Source of the DNA: Apostichopus japonicus
Lineage: Eukaryota > Echinodermata > Holothuroidea > Aspidochirotida > Stichopodidae
Length of the DNA stretch: 64,000 nucleotides
Reading direction: 5' to 3'
NCBI RefSeq assembly: GCF_037975245.1
Contig: NC_092582.1
Span: 24,342,077-24,406,076 of the forward strand
The notes under the pieces were generated by a model that worked only from the letters and a program-made list of their open reading frames with translations, made no database searches and was not told where the DNA came from. Position numbers and translations under genes: made by a program. Below are positions 23,684 to 34,300 of the stretch, in pieces. Positions within the stretch are counted from its first letter, which is position 1. Each line of letters opens with the position of its first letter.

Positions 23684-24240
23684 GCCACCCATAAGCCAAA
23701 GAATAATAGGTTTTCCTTGTAATAATTTTTACAAAGGCTGGTAGTGTCTGGCCGATACCCGGGATTTTTCATGGGGTGTCCCATCACCTTTAAGAGATTT
23801 TCTACTGTACGAAAGTGTGCTTAGATGCCAAATGGTGTAATATGTTGCCCTTCTAAGGCAAGACTATACTAACATCATTGGCGCCGCCAGGAGTTTCGGG
23901 TAAATTTGGGGGATTTGAGGCATACAAATTCATGGTGATGTCACATATACACAATCAGTTTTATGCGTGTATTTTTATTTTGAGGTATCAAAAAACTACA
24001 CCTCAAGTTCACCACCCCTACAAAAATGTCTCCTATAAGGTCTTCGCTTCTTCACGCCTCCATTTTGTGTGTTGGTGACGCTGGCCCCACAGGTTCAATT
24101 CCCATCTCGATTATGACTGTCAAAAGCTGTAATGTTTCAATTTCCGGTGCAGTCCAATAGCTGTACTGCAGTTGTTGTTGATTCCATTGTAGTGATAAGC
24201 AATTGATTCGGGTTAACTGTGTTCATTAGTTCTTCTGCAG
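23684..24240. other. Unassigned repeat-rich intronic DNA
   Basis: Contains a B-box-like GGTTCAATTCC at 24092-24102 and hAT-end-like CGCCGCCAGGAGTTTCGG near 23881. No gene recognised. Confidence 0.3.
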
Positions 24241-24542
24241 TGGCGACAGACAGGTTGCTACCTACTCTCTAAAAATTCCGGAAGTGGCTAAAGGCTGAGA
24301 ATTGACTCACGTCTGTCGGATTGAGACATTAAATGACAACCCCGAGAACAAGATCAGATTGTAATAATTACAAACCTGCCTCTCCTCTACTCTGAGCACT
24401 GTGCGGAACTACAAGGAAGATTAAATCACACTCGAGACAAGTCGACAAGGGGCCCCGGTATATAAACACAAAATTAGTATACACGCAAATCGGGTATATA
24501 TGCAAATTCGGTATACACACAAAATTACAGGCGCGACGACGC

Positions 24543-24579
24543 TCCATGGAACTGCTACTCTGAGTAGCAGTTCCATGGA
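24543..24579. repeat. Perfect palindrome, two 18-bp arms with a 1-base centre
   Basis: TCCATGGAACTGCTACTC, one T, then its exact reverse complement. Just upstream (24456-24530) is a short imperfect array around GTATACACGCAAA. Confidence 0.9.
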
Positions 24580-24701
24580 AGCACCAATAGAAAAAAATTG
24601 AGTCATGTGCAATAAATCTTCCTATGTAATATGTTATTAACAATGTTACATTTTTTTTATCTTAGTTGCTACAGAATACCGATACTGTATCAGCTTATAG
24701 G

Positions 24702-24770
24702 CAGGGACGTACTTAGGACTGGTATGATTAGGATTGGGGTTATAGGGGGAAAAAAATGATTAGGGTAAGT
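24702..24770 (+). repeat. Solo hAT-like end
   Basis: CAGGGACGTACTTAGG followed by ATGATTAGG and a G-rich stretch matches the end at 38515 (CAGGGACGTAGCTAAGG ... GATGATTAGG). No partner end was found. Confidence 0.5.
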
Positions 24771-25837
24771 CTTTAAGGCCCATAAATTACGACTGCGGCA
24801 CAAACTCGAAACGCAATTTTTTTCAGCCGTACTATCGTGTCCGATCTTACGGTCATATGACGTCATGTTGAAATACAAACAGAAGGTAGGCTAAACAAAC
24901 AAAGTTAGAGACATCACTTGTCATAAATGAAAACAGTTGAAGTAAAAATGATTAAATCAGACTTGCAACTTGTAAAACATGCATGACATCATATAGATTC
25001 TTACTTTCCTATTTCAGTCTTTAACTCGCAATTAAACTAAATATTCACAGAAGCCCGGAGTGCCACTGTTCGACAATTATTCACTGTTATCGGACCGAAA
25101 AGAGACTGGGGATAGGAGAACTTTGTCATGTGTACTTTTTTGGATATCACTGGCATGTGACGTGATTCTCTAATGAGATCTAGATCTACATACATTCTAC
25201 ATAAAATACGCGTTCTTCGCATTATGCGCAAAATGCACTTTTCCCTTATACCCCTCCCACGACCGTCACCGTTTCCCCATTTCCACTCTGCTTTGTAAAT
25301 CAGACACGCACGCATGTTTTCGCCATGGGTGTCGAATTCACGATACTGATCTGTATCCTGTGGGAGAAGTCTTAGGGGAGGGGTGGCCCCTTAATTTTCA
25401 ATATTTATTTATATGATGGTCGTCCGAACCATTCGACCCCCCCCCCCCCCAGCGTATGGGCCTGCATATATCGCATTTTTCGAAATGCCCTTGGATGCAA
25501 ACCGGAGCAATCATCAGTTACACATCCATGTACTAAAATAGTTTTTGATCGCTCGTTCTTTTCACAATCGCTTTTGCGATCCCAACATTTCTGATGGTAG
25601 TATTTCCTCTGTCCCCCGCTTGCTACGCCAGTTGGTCCCTTTCGCAGTACCCTGATCGGTAGAGAGAGAGAGTTGTTTTGTTGATTTGTTAAGGTTTTAC
25701 GGCTTAGTTTCTAACCAATTGGTTTAAGTTGCGCCGACCACGGCCTTTTTTCAGTTGTTCGGGTAGTAACCTGGGTGAGGTATCTGTGCCGGTGTATTTA
25801 TGCTGGTAGAGTTTTCCCGGAAGTAATTGTTGGGGGT

Positions 25838-26098
25838 GGGGTTAATTGTCCTCGGGGGTATTTGCCCTCGTGGGTGTATGTCCGGGGGGTAGTTGTCCCG
25901 GGTTTTTTGTCTGGGGGGTACTTATCCTCGGGGGTATTTGTCCTCGGTGGTGTATGTCCGGGGGGTACTTGTCCGGGGGGTAGTTGTCCTCGGAGGTATT
26001 CGTCCTCGGGGGTTTTTGTCCGGGGGGTTATTGTCCGGGGGTACTTGTCCCGGGGTATGAGTCCGGGGGTATTTGTCCGTGGGGGTATTTGTCCGGCA
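25838..26098 (-). repeat. Second CCGGACAAATACC array, opposite orientation
   Basis: Units of GGGGGTATTTGTCCGG type, reverse complement of the array at 20028-20298. Both arrays have GTACCAAG at one edge (20017 and 26103). Confidence 0.8.
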
Positions 26099-28187
26099 AC
26101 CGTACCAAGTATGTGTCAGTCGGAACTTACCAAAAATATCAAATATCGTAGAACCTAGGTAACACAACTAATTTACTTATTTAAAGGTATTACTTAAATA
26201 TGCAAGGTTTGCGTACACAAAGTAATTTTATTGTCGATCATAGTATCGTAATTATTTAGAAAATGATATTCATTTGGTAATTATTGTTGATTAAGAACGA
26301 AATTAAAATCCTGCCAAGCATTGCAGAACCACTAGAATTCCACGAAAGCGTTCACAATCCTTACCCTATACAAAACTTGCATTGTCCACAGTACATGTCT
26401 AGAAAGGATTTTTACCGTCATTCAAACAATGTCTTGTACTGAGACTTTATTGATATTTCAACCAGTCACGTGACCAGCCTCATATTTTTTTCTTTGGGGG
26501 GGGGGGGGAGCCTAGTCTTTTGTCCTCGTCTTAAGAGTGAGAGAACTTTACTTTTTTATGACCTACATTGATATGACATTAGACATCACCATGAAGTGTC
26601 AACCCTTTGCTACATGTTTTTTCTTTGGCAGGGGTGAGGGGGGGGGGGAGAGGCTTCGACTATGGCTTGCGTCCGTTGGGAGGGGTTTAAACGGGGTGAC
26701 TCCTTTCATGAATAAAATTACCATAAATAAATAGTAGTCAATGCTGTAGCATTGGAGAGGTTGTTTATAGAACGGTTTGTTCGATACAATATAAGTTATT
26801 AAAAGCTCAACAATATTTATATTATTTAGACTACATGTGTAATGTCTGCCATAGCCCTTACTTTATAAAATATTAATGAAAGATTCCAAAGCGCATCTTT
26901 AAGCCAATCAATTAATATAAACAGACAAACGATTGGAAAGAAAAACCTTTTACATGAAAACAAAAATTGCAACAGTTCTGTAAATAGACGTTTATTATGC
27001 TAATTAGTTACAAGGTACGTAACCTGTATAGTTTCTTTCCATTGGCCAGAGTGGTGTTTTATACATAGAGCTGTGCAATGTAGGTATAAGGTAGGATGAT
27101 ACTGAGCTAGACTTGAACATATTAATTGGATATTATGCACTATATCTGTTACCGGTTAATCCAGATAACTTCATTTCATGCTCGCCAAACTCATCTTGCT
27201 GTAGTAAGGAATATTACAGACAATATGTTTGCATAAGCACAGTATCCTTCTCTTAGATTTTGAAGTGAACAACATATTAGCAGGACTTCTCACAGAATAC
27301 CTATTGGTTTTAGTATTAAGGTCTCTGCATTTGGGTTACTGAAATACTGCTTGGCTTGATGAGTCGCCATATTGTAAGAGGAGGGTGATATTTTAACGAA
27401 TTTTTCCTTAAACAACATTTATGTATTTCACCAAACTCTGAATAATCATACCATAAAGGTTCAATGTTCCACAACCTTCCTCTACCCCTACCACCAGCCC
27501 GGTTAATTAATATCGGCCCCATGCAAAATCTGTGTGTGGTCGACCTTTAATTGTTTTTGCCTGAAAAATAATATTTAGAAAGATATGACAAACAAATAGA
27601 AAGGATTGGTGAAAAAGAGGTAAAACGAGTGTTGTTAACTCCCCACATGTCACACCACGATCCATATATTTTAGGTATATTTACTTGTTGTTCAAGTTAT
27701 CAGTATTCAGACACTTAGTGTAGACTTCACTGAAAATATTTGCAATGAAACCGTGCATTTACCGTGTCAGGGGTTACGGAGCCTTGGAAGAGGGGTGGGC
27801 GTCGTAGGAGTGGGGGGGGGGATAATTGGGCACATGCTCCTTCACTCTTCTGATTACCCTGAAAACTGTCCTCCGTTTGTTAATGGAAATTACCGTTCCC
27901 ACCTTTGTAATTAAAGTGTCCTCTTGTTGTGTTTTTGTAACAAGTGCCTTTATGTCTAAAAACTGCTATTGGCTTAAAAATAATAATTATGATAGAACAT
28001 GTAATTAAGAAGTACTGGTATAAAGAAACTTTTTTGTTGAAAACATTCAAATACTGTAAATGGTGAAGGGGAACGCACAGAGCATTCATTTTGAGAGGTT
28101 TAACATAATTTGAGAGTCTAGTGGTTTATTGCGTAAAATCAAAGACGCATGCTCCACTGCCCCTCAGTGTTTGTGCTTCCATTAAAC
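26099..28187. other. Unassigned intronic DNA
   Basis: AT-rich, with poly-G tracts at 26496-26508, 26638-26648 and 27812-27821. No gene recognised. Confidence 0.35.
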
Positions 28188-30156
28188 CAGGCGTGTATCC
28201 AGGGGGGCGTTGGGGGCGCGCGCCCCCCGGGTAAGAAAAAGAGGAGAGAAAAAAAAGAGAAGAAAAAAGGGAAAAAAGAGGGGGAAAAAGAGGAGGAAGG
28301 AGAGGAAGGAAGGGAATAGAAAAAGAAGAAAGAAAGAAAAGGGAGAAAAGGAGGGAGTAAAAGAAAAACGCTGATACACCGGGAAGAGAACGAGGAACAG
28401 TGACATCATCACAGCGCTGATCCCTATTATATACACATGGCCGGGTAGCCAGTGACGGTTCGAGGATTTCGGAAGGGGCGTGCCCCATCCTACCCTTATA
28501 CCAACAACTCCACTTTGGACGTTTCCATATTTCCTCTCTCACTTATGTATCTATATTTATACTATATATTGTCTATCATAACGCGTGTGTGTGTATGGAC
28601 GCCTTAAACAATTGTGCTATGAAACCAACTGTGGCAGGTCTCGACCGAGTCGCCGGGGAATATGACGCATTTTGGGAAGGGGGCGACCGCCCCCCCCCCC
28701 CCGAGCATATGATTTTATGATATCGCTAGTAATTTCAAAATAGAAAATGCTTAGATGAAACTTACAAGGGCATGGGAACTGTCATCTCCAGCGATCTGGA
28801 GGCATTTTTGGCCAAAATTTTCTTGTACGCTTCGCGCCAACCCATGGTCCTGGGTAGTGCCATTTCCAGCGATCTGGGAGGCATTTTCGGCCAAAATTTT
28901 CTTGTACGCTTCGGCCCAACTCGTGGTGGCGCTACGCTTAGAAAGTTTGCCTACAGGCTTCGTCCCTCCCTTGGCGCGCCTGTTCGAATTTGTAAAGCAA
29001 ACAGCAGATATCACATCATATCAGTGAGCATGAAAATGGTGTAGTCATAGGAACCCAATTTGATTTTGGGGGCTGTAAACGACTTGCCCGAAAAATATCA
29101 CCTACATTTTTCGCGCGCAGAGCGCGCGTTCAACATGTTAATGTCAATGTCATATAAGCAACCATCGGTTATTACATCGCATGCCATCGTGTACCGTCCG
29201 GTCCGTGGAAATTGCGCAGTATACCGCGGGATGCTAATGTAAACAACGAAATGTCTTATGTAGATGGAGAAAAAGCATGGTGGTCCAATTATGTCAAATT
29301 CTCTTTTACATTAGTAATGGCGAATTAGTCGGCCAAGCTTAGAACTTTATTTTAATTATCAAGGAGATATTTCTTAAACTATTCATTTCCTTTAGCTACA
29401 TCATTGCAATTTATTTTTCTTTCAGTAGGAGGCCCCCCCCCCCTGCCTCCTACGCCTATGTGTGTAGTGTTCGGTTTCGGAAATATCTCGTATTTTTTCA
29501 TTTCCTTCAACCAAGTTTTATAATAGCCTTTATAAGAGGGGTTAATATTTGTACACCAAATAAATTAACTGTGATTGAATTTTCGAAAATTTCCTTACCA
29601 ACATTCTTCATCATACTTCCCTCTACTCGTGTAGTTTTGACCGGTCTGTTAGGGGTTCAAGGAGGTTTTTCTATATTGGTAGTCCATAGATGACATTTTT
29701 TGTAACATTATGGGTATGTTTTGAAGTGAGTTTATTCACGCGGCAAATGTGAAGTTTCAAATTCTGAAAAATAATGGGCTGAAAACCTTGAAAAGTGGGG
29801 AGTGGCTGAGCGTCCATACAGTCAGGGGGCGGATGCCCCCCCCCCCCCCCCGACGGACTCAAATGGACTGCTGGCGCCCTTTTCACCTCTTTACCACTTT
29901 TTACTTATTCGCGATTATTGCCTTTTTATTGCGCTCTCATCTACCTATTGACATTTGTCACATTTTGTTGGTAAAATTTGGCGATTACACTTATTTATTC
30001 TTCGTTTATCTGCAAATTAGCCAGGACCGGAAAGGGTCATTTCCGGCGATCTAGGGAGTATCTTTATTCAAAAAATTTCTGTACGCTGCGCGCCAACCGA
30101 TGTTGATAGATAGTCATTCGCGCCCCCCGGGTTAGAAAATCCTGGATACGCCCCTG
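28188..30156 (+). mobile_element. 1969-bp hAT-like non-autonomous element, copy B
   Basis: The ends are CAGGCGTGTATCCAGG and, at the right, CCTGGATACGCCCCTG, flanked by the perfect 5-bp direct repeat TAAAC (28183-28187 and 30157-30161). It is in opposite orientation to copy A (15287-17440). It shares with copy A the GCGCGCGCCCCCCGGGT terminal block, the purine/pyrimidine tract, the TCGACCGAGTCGCCGGGGAA block and the TTCGAATTTGTAAAGC block. It contains its own nested insertion at 29046-29460. Confidence 0.85.
29046..29460. mobile_element. Nested element with CATAGGCGTAGG-type ends
   Basis: The right end is CCTCCTACGCCTATG and the left end CATAGGAACCCAATTTG. The flanks GGTGTAGT and TGTGTAGT differ at one base of eight, as an old hAT target duplication would. 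The left end lacks a few bases compared with the related element at 50768. It contains a GCGCGC hairpin near 29112-29128. Confidence 0.6.
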
Positions 30157-31300
30157 TAAACATTTCTTTTGCGAATCAACGAATATTGAGTTAGTGTGGT
30201 TCTGAATACAGTATGAACAGGAAGTGTTAACAACTCCTTGGTATGAACAGGAAGTCTGATATTTGGGACACATGCAGTTCTTCATTGAGAACATAGTTGA
30301 ATAGGAAGATTCGAATGTGTAATGGTTAAGGTAATTCTTATCAACTCCACAAAAATGTTAGAATTTTTGTACTTTTTGATTAAGATCAATGACAAAAAAG
30401 AAACATGCGTGCAATAAGATAACATTATTGAAGGGTGATAATGAATAAATACTTAAATAATTAGTAATCTTGGCTTATCTGCCTTGTTCATTTATTGCAA
30501 CATTTTGTGTTTACCTTTTTACTGAAATCACCCGGGAGGACCAGTTCTTCCACCCAGTAAAGAATGTTGCTATGTCCTCGACCCTCCTACCCCTCTCCCT
30601 TCCTTTCTTCCTCCGTTTCAGTGCAAGTGTTTGCAGATTTGTCATCCCGCCATTACAGCGAAAAATGTAATTTGTAGCATCTTAAACTATTCTGAGATTA
30701 AGAAACAATATTTCAGCTTTAAGATTCATTACTTCTAGATTCATATCTTACCACCGAACTCTAACAATCTCAGACATTTTGAGAAGGATTCACGAAGACG
30801 AACAATAAAATCAATTAATTTACCGAAACTGAGATACGATGTAAATCACGTGATCCGGGCGGAAAAATGGCAAGCGTTTGTTACAATGACTGACTCCGTT
30901 TGTTGTGTATAATGTTCAATTTCTACACGTTTGAACAACCTTACATTAATTGATAATTTAAACATATAAACAGTTTAGCCAATTCTGATAATGTGGGACG
31001 ACTATACATTTCACAATATCAACCACATTCAAATTTTCATACAGCAGTTCCAACTATCATCATTAGTATCTACATTACTATATCCATTCTCATTCATTTT
31101 TCGTAGAATTGTTTAAACACAAGACTTGTGATGATAATTAATTCTGATCAGAATGATCAATCAGATATGATTTATTTCCTTGTTATTTATTGTTTACTTT
31201 GTTTATCTTCATTGATTTGGTAAACAATAAACATGACTAGAAGGACATTCCTCTACGTCTTCTACATCTTACACGATGATTGCTCTACTTCTCTCCATAG
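30157..31300. other. End of intron 1
   Basis: AT-rich. No gene recognised apart from the acceptor tract at 31280-31300. Confidence 0.4.
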
Positions 31301-31377
31301 GTTTCTTGGTTACGATCTGCCAGAGGCTATTCCGGTTGGATCCATTCCATCATCCTTGAAATCAAGAAATGTGAAAG
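31301..31377 (+). CDS. Second visible exon, last LRR turn and C-terminal cap
   Basis: The acceptor follows a clear pyrimidine tract (ctctacttctctccatag) and the donor is AAAG|GTATTG. The first base completes an Arg codon left open by the exon at 11816-11983. The 77 nt then read FLGYDLPEAIPVGSIP followed by SSLKSRNVK, leaving one base of a codon. Joining to the upstream exon gives SLKELRFLGYDLPEAIPV, which continues the LRR consensus. That makes the junction convincing even though the intron between them is 19.3 kb. The segment looks like the final LRR strand and a capping loop. It has no catalytic motif. Confidence 0.8.
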
Positions 31378-34300
31378 GTATTGTCACAATGACGTCATAA
31401 TGGACACATTCAAAATTTCTTTCATTTAGTTAAGGCTTTACCAACTTTGTGAATTTCTTTTGACTTGTTGATTGTTGTTGATTCACATACAATAGAGTAA
31501 TGAATCAGCAACACATGATTGCCATTTTATATGAAGGAGACACCCAAAACAGAGTCTTGTGATAGTAAACAACGAACCGAATAATATAAATGTTTTAACA
31601 CTTAATATTGCCAAGCTTGGTTGATTTAAGAGATAAGTCATATTACTTTCATTTCGGTCTTTCGAGATCACAGCTCTATAAGATGTATTTGTGAGTAGCA
31701 ATCAATTCAACTGATGCTTTAAATCTCTTTCAGAAAGGAGTAGGAATCATACACTTTAGGCAACTTAATTACACTGCGACAATGATTGTGTAAGGTTTAA
31801 AGTAATGTTGTGCCCCTCGGAGTCTGGCAACCCCCCCCCCCCGACGAACACACATTTAACACATCCACACCTCCGCTTAAACCATTCTTTCAATCTGAAT
31901 TGCAGAATAAAGGCGCAATGTTAAGCTTAATACTTTTCCAAGTTCTTATATGACTTGACTTATGTCCAATATCTAGGTCTAAACGCAACATTGTGCTTTA
32001 ACTATTCTAAGTTAGTTTAAAATGCGTGGTAGTGGATGGGGGAGAGGAGAGGGTGTGTAGACACCCCATCATTCCCTTGAAAAAAAGTACAATCTACATG
32101 TATTGGCGAACATTGACATCCATGCATTATTTGCCCAGAAAGAAAAAATAATAGTGTAAATAACAAGTAGATAATGATATGCATTTAGAATTATATGAGA
32201 ATTTAAAACCATATTTTATTTATTTGTACACTTCCATAGAGGAAATAAATCATGGAGATATACAATGGTGTGTCACTCATTAACTTTTCCAGAACGTGCA
32301 CCTATTTCATTTTCACATCGTTGTCATGGCAACCAAGCAGAAACAGTTGAATCATCAGTAAACATTTCATTATATATGTTCTTATTATATGAACATATTT
32401 TTTTTTAATCGGTAAGGTTTAAGAGTGAACGTCTAGTGAGACTAATATGATAATGAAAGAGATATTTGCTTACACTAACGCTTTAATTGGAAACAGGAAA
32501 ATAGAATTTCACTATAATCAATTGAGAACGCGACCTCATAGGTATACAAACATGGGTGTGGGGGTTCACACCGCGCCCCAGAAAAAGAAAACAAAATTCC
32601 GGTCTCAAATTGATGCCAAGTCGGTCGACAAATAAGAGAAAAATTCAGCGTGGTCGTACACTTACGAAAGTAAGACTTATAAAACAAAAACGAAGTAAAA
32701 AAAAACAATCGGTCCGTCTGTTACTCCCTTACGTCTATATATCCCCAGATTTGGATAATATTAGGCCAATAAAATGAAGCAGCTTCTAGATGCTTCGCCC
32801 CCTGAACCCCCCCCCCCCCCCCCCCAAGGCCTTGCAATACAATCCGCTGAAAATTGAGTTCTCATAAATAGGTTTCTGCTTTTAAAATGTCTTCAAGAGA
32901 ACGAAAAATATATGCAAACGCAGCGTTTGCAGCTTAAGTCCAGCGGATCCCCACCAGCCTGCTTGGAATACATTCTAGAGGACTATAATTAATTTATAAC
33001 ATTTGTTTTGTGTTTTGGTGCTTTAAATTCGCTACGAGAGAACAAGGAATATCACCAACTGTAAAAACTTCAAGGGCTTCCCCTCGTGGAACCAACCAGT
33101 GCTTTAAATATATTCCAGCGAAATTCAATTCCTTTATCTTATGTGAAGATTTGTGGTTGAACTCACTATAAGAGATCACGAAATATCTAAAATTGATGCT
33201 GTTTCCCGTGGCTTTAGCCCCTCGAACCCGCTTCGGCTCTGAGAAACGTTCTGTACAATGGTTAAGCTTCTTCCTGACAACTCTTTCTACAAGTTTTGCA
33301 TCTTACGAGGAATTGGCATCGCACCCTTTGATAACATTAAACTATCCACAAAAATATCTCATACATTTTTTAGTCTGTAAATCTGCATGCAAAGCGAAAT
33401 GTTCATAAAATAGGTTCCATTTTTTGATCTGAGGAGTATTAGTTTCATTTTCAAGCCATCGGTATACATACTGTTTATCGATTCGGTACAGTGTCTCATT
33501 GGTATATTACTTAATGAGGTAACGATGTATACTTTATTCCATAAAACGCGCGTTTTCTGTCGCAGTTTGAACTTAACATTTTCTTTGAATTTCGCTGAGA
33601 TGCTAAAATGTTATAAAGAAAGATTCAATATTTATAGTAAGGCAGCTTACTGTGTTTCTTAGAGTAACCAATGATCTTGCAAGTATCAGTTAAGAGAGGG
33701 ATTCAGAATAGATATACGATTCAGTAGTCTTATTCATCGATCAACGCTTACATACAACAAAAGATCAGCAATGTTTTATTATTGAGTGTTTTCAATTGTA
33801 TTGTCCACCATCTTGTCTACATACTAGTGTTTACACGGGTCCAAAAATCGGGAACCGGGTACCCGAGAGCCGTTACCCGTCGGGTATCCGGGTACCCGGG
33901 AAAAAATTGTTTACCCTCGTGTATCACGATTTTTAAGAAATTACATATTAAATGCTACAATAAATGAAATATATTCTCTACTGACAATGTTTTCATGTTC
34001 AAAAACGTATGTGTAAGGTAAGGTATACCTTTCTCAATAATTTCTATTTGTGTTTTTTCTGTCATAAACTTGTTAATTACTTAATATAATTAACATAACT
34101 ACTAATTGGTAGTAATGTTGTTAACATCGCACTGCCGCCGCTGCTTATGCTTGCTCTCCACGTCTATTGGATCAAACCATAAAATATCCCATCAACTCAG
34201 TTATTGTACTACTACTATCTATAATGTAAGCCCAGGGTTAGCATTAGCCGCGAGATTACGCGATTCGCGCAATTTGATCGCATTTGGAATACACGATTAG

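Larger units (their letters stand above)
11984..31300 (+). other. 19.3-kb intron of the LRR gene, filled with transposons
   Basis: It is bounded by GAG|GTAAGTA and TCTCCATAG|G with compatible phase. The first 1.6 kb is AT-rich and C-poor. Most of the rest consists of the mobile elements and arrays listed separately. No additional LRR exon was recognised inside it, though an 84-nt exon could be missed by eye. Confidence 0.6.

Noticed and set aside
25775-26158. Gly/Pro/Cys-rich frames over the GGGGGTATTTGTCCGG array, and their counterparts at 19880-20158
   Set aside because: These are translations of a degenerate tandem repeat, open on both strands by composition.
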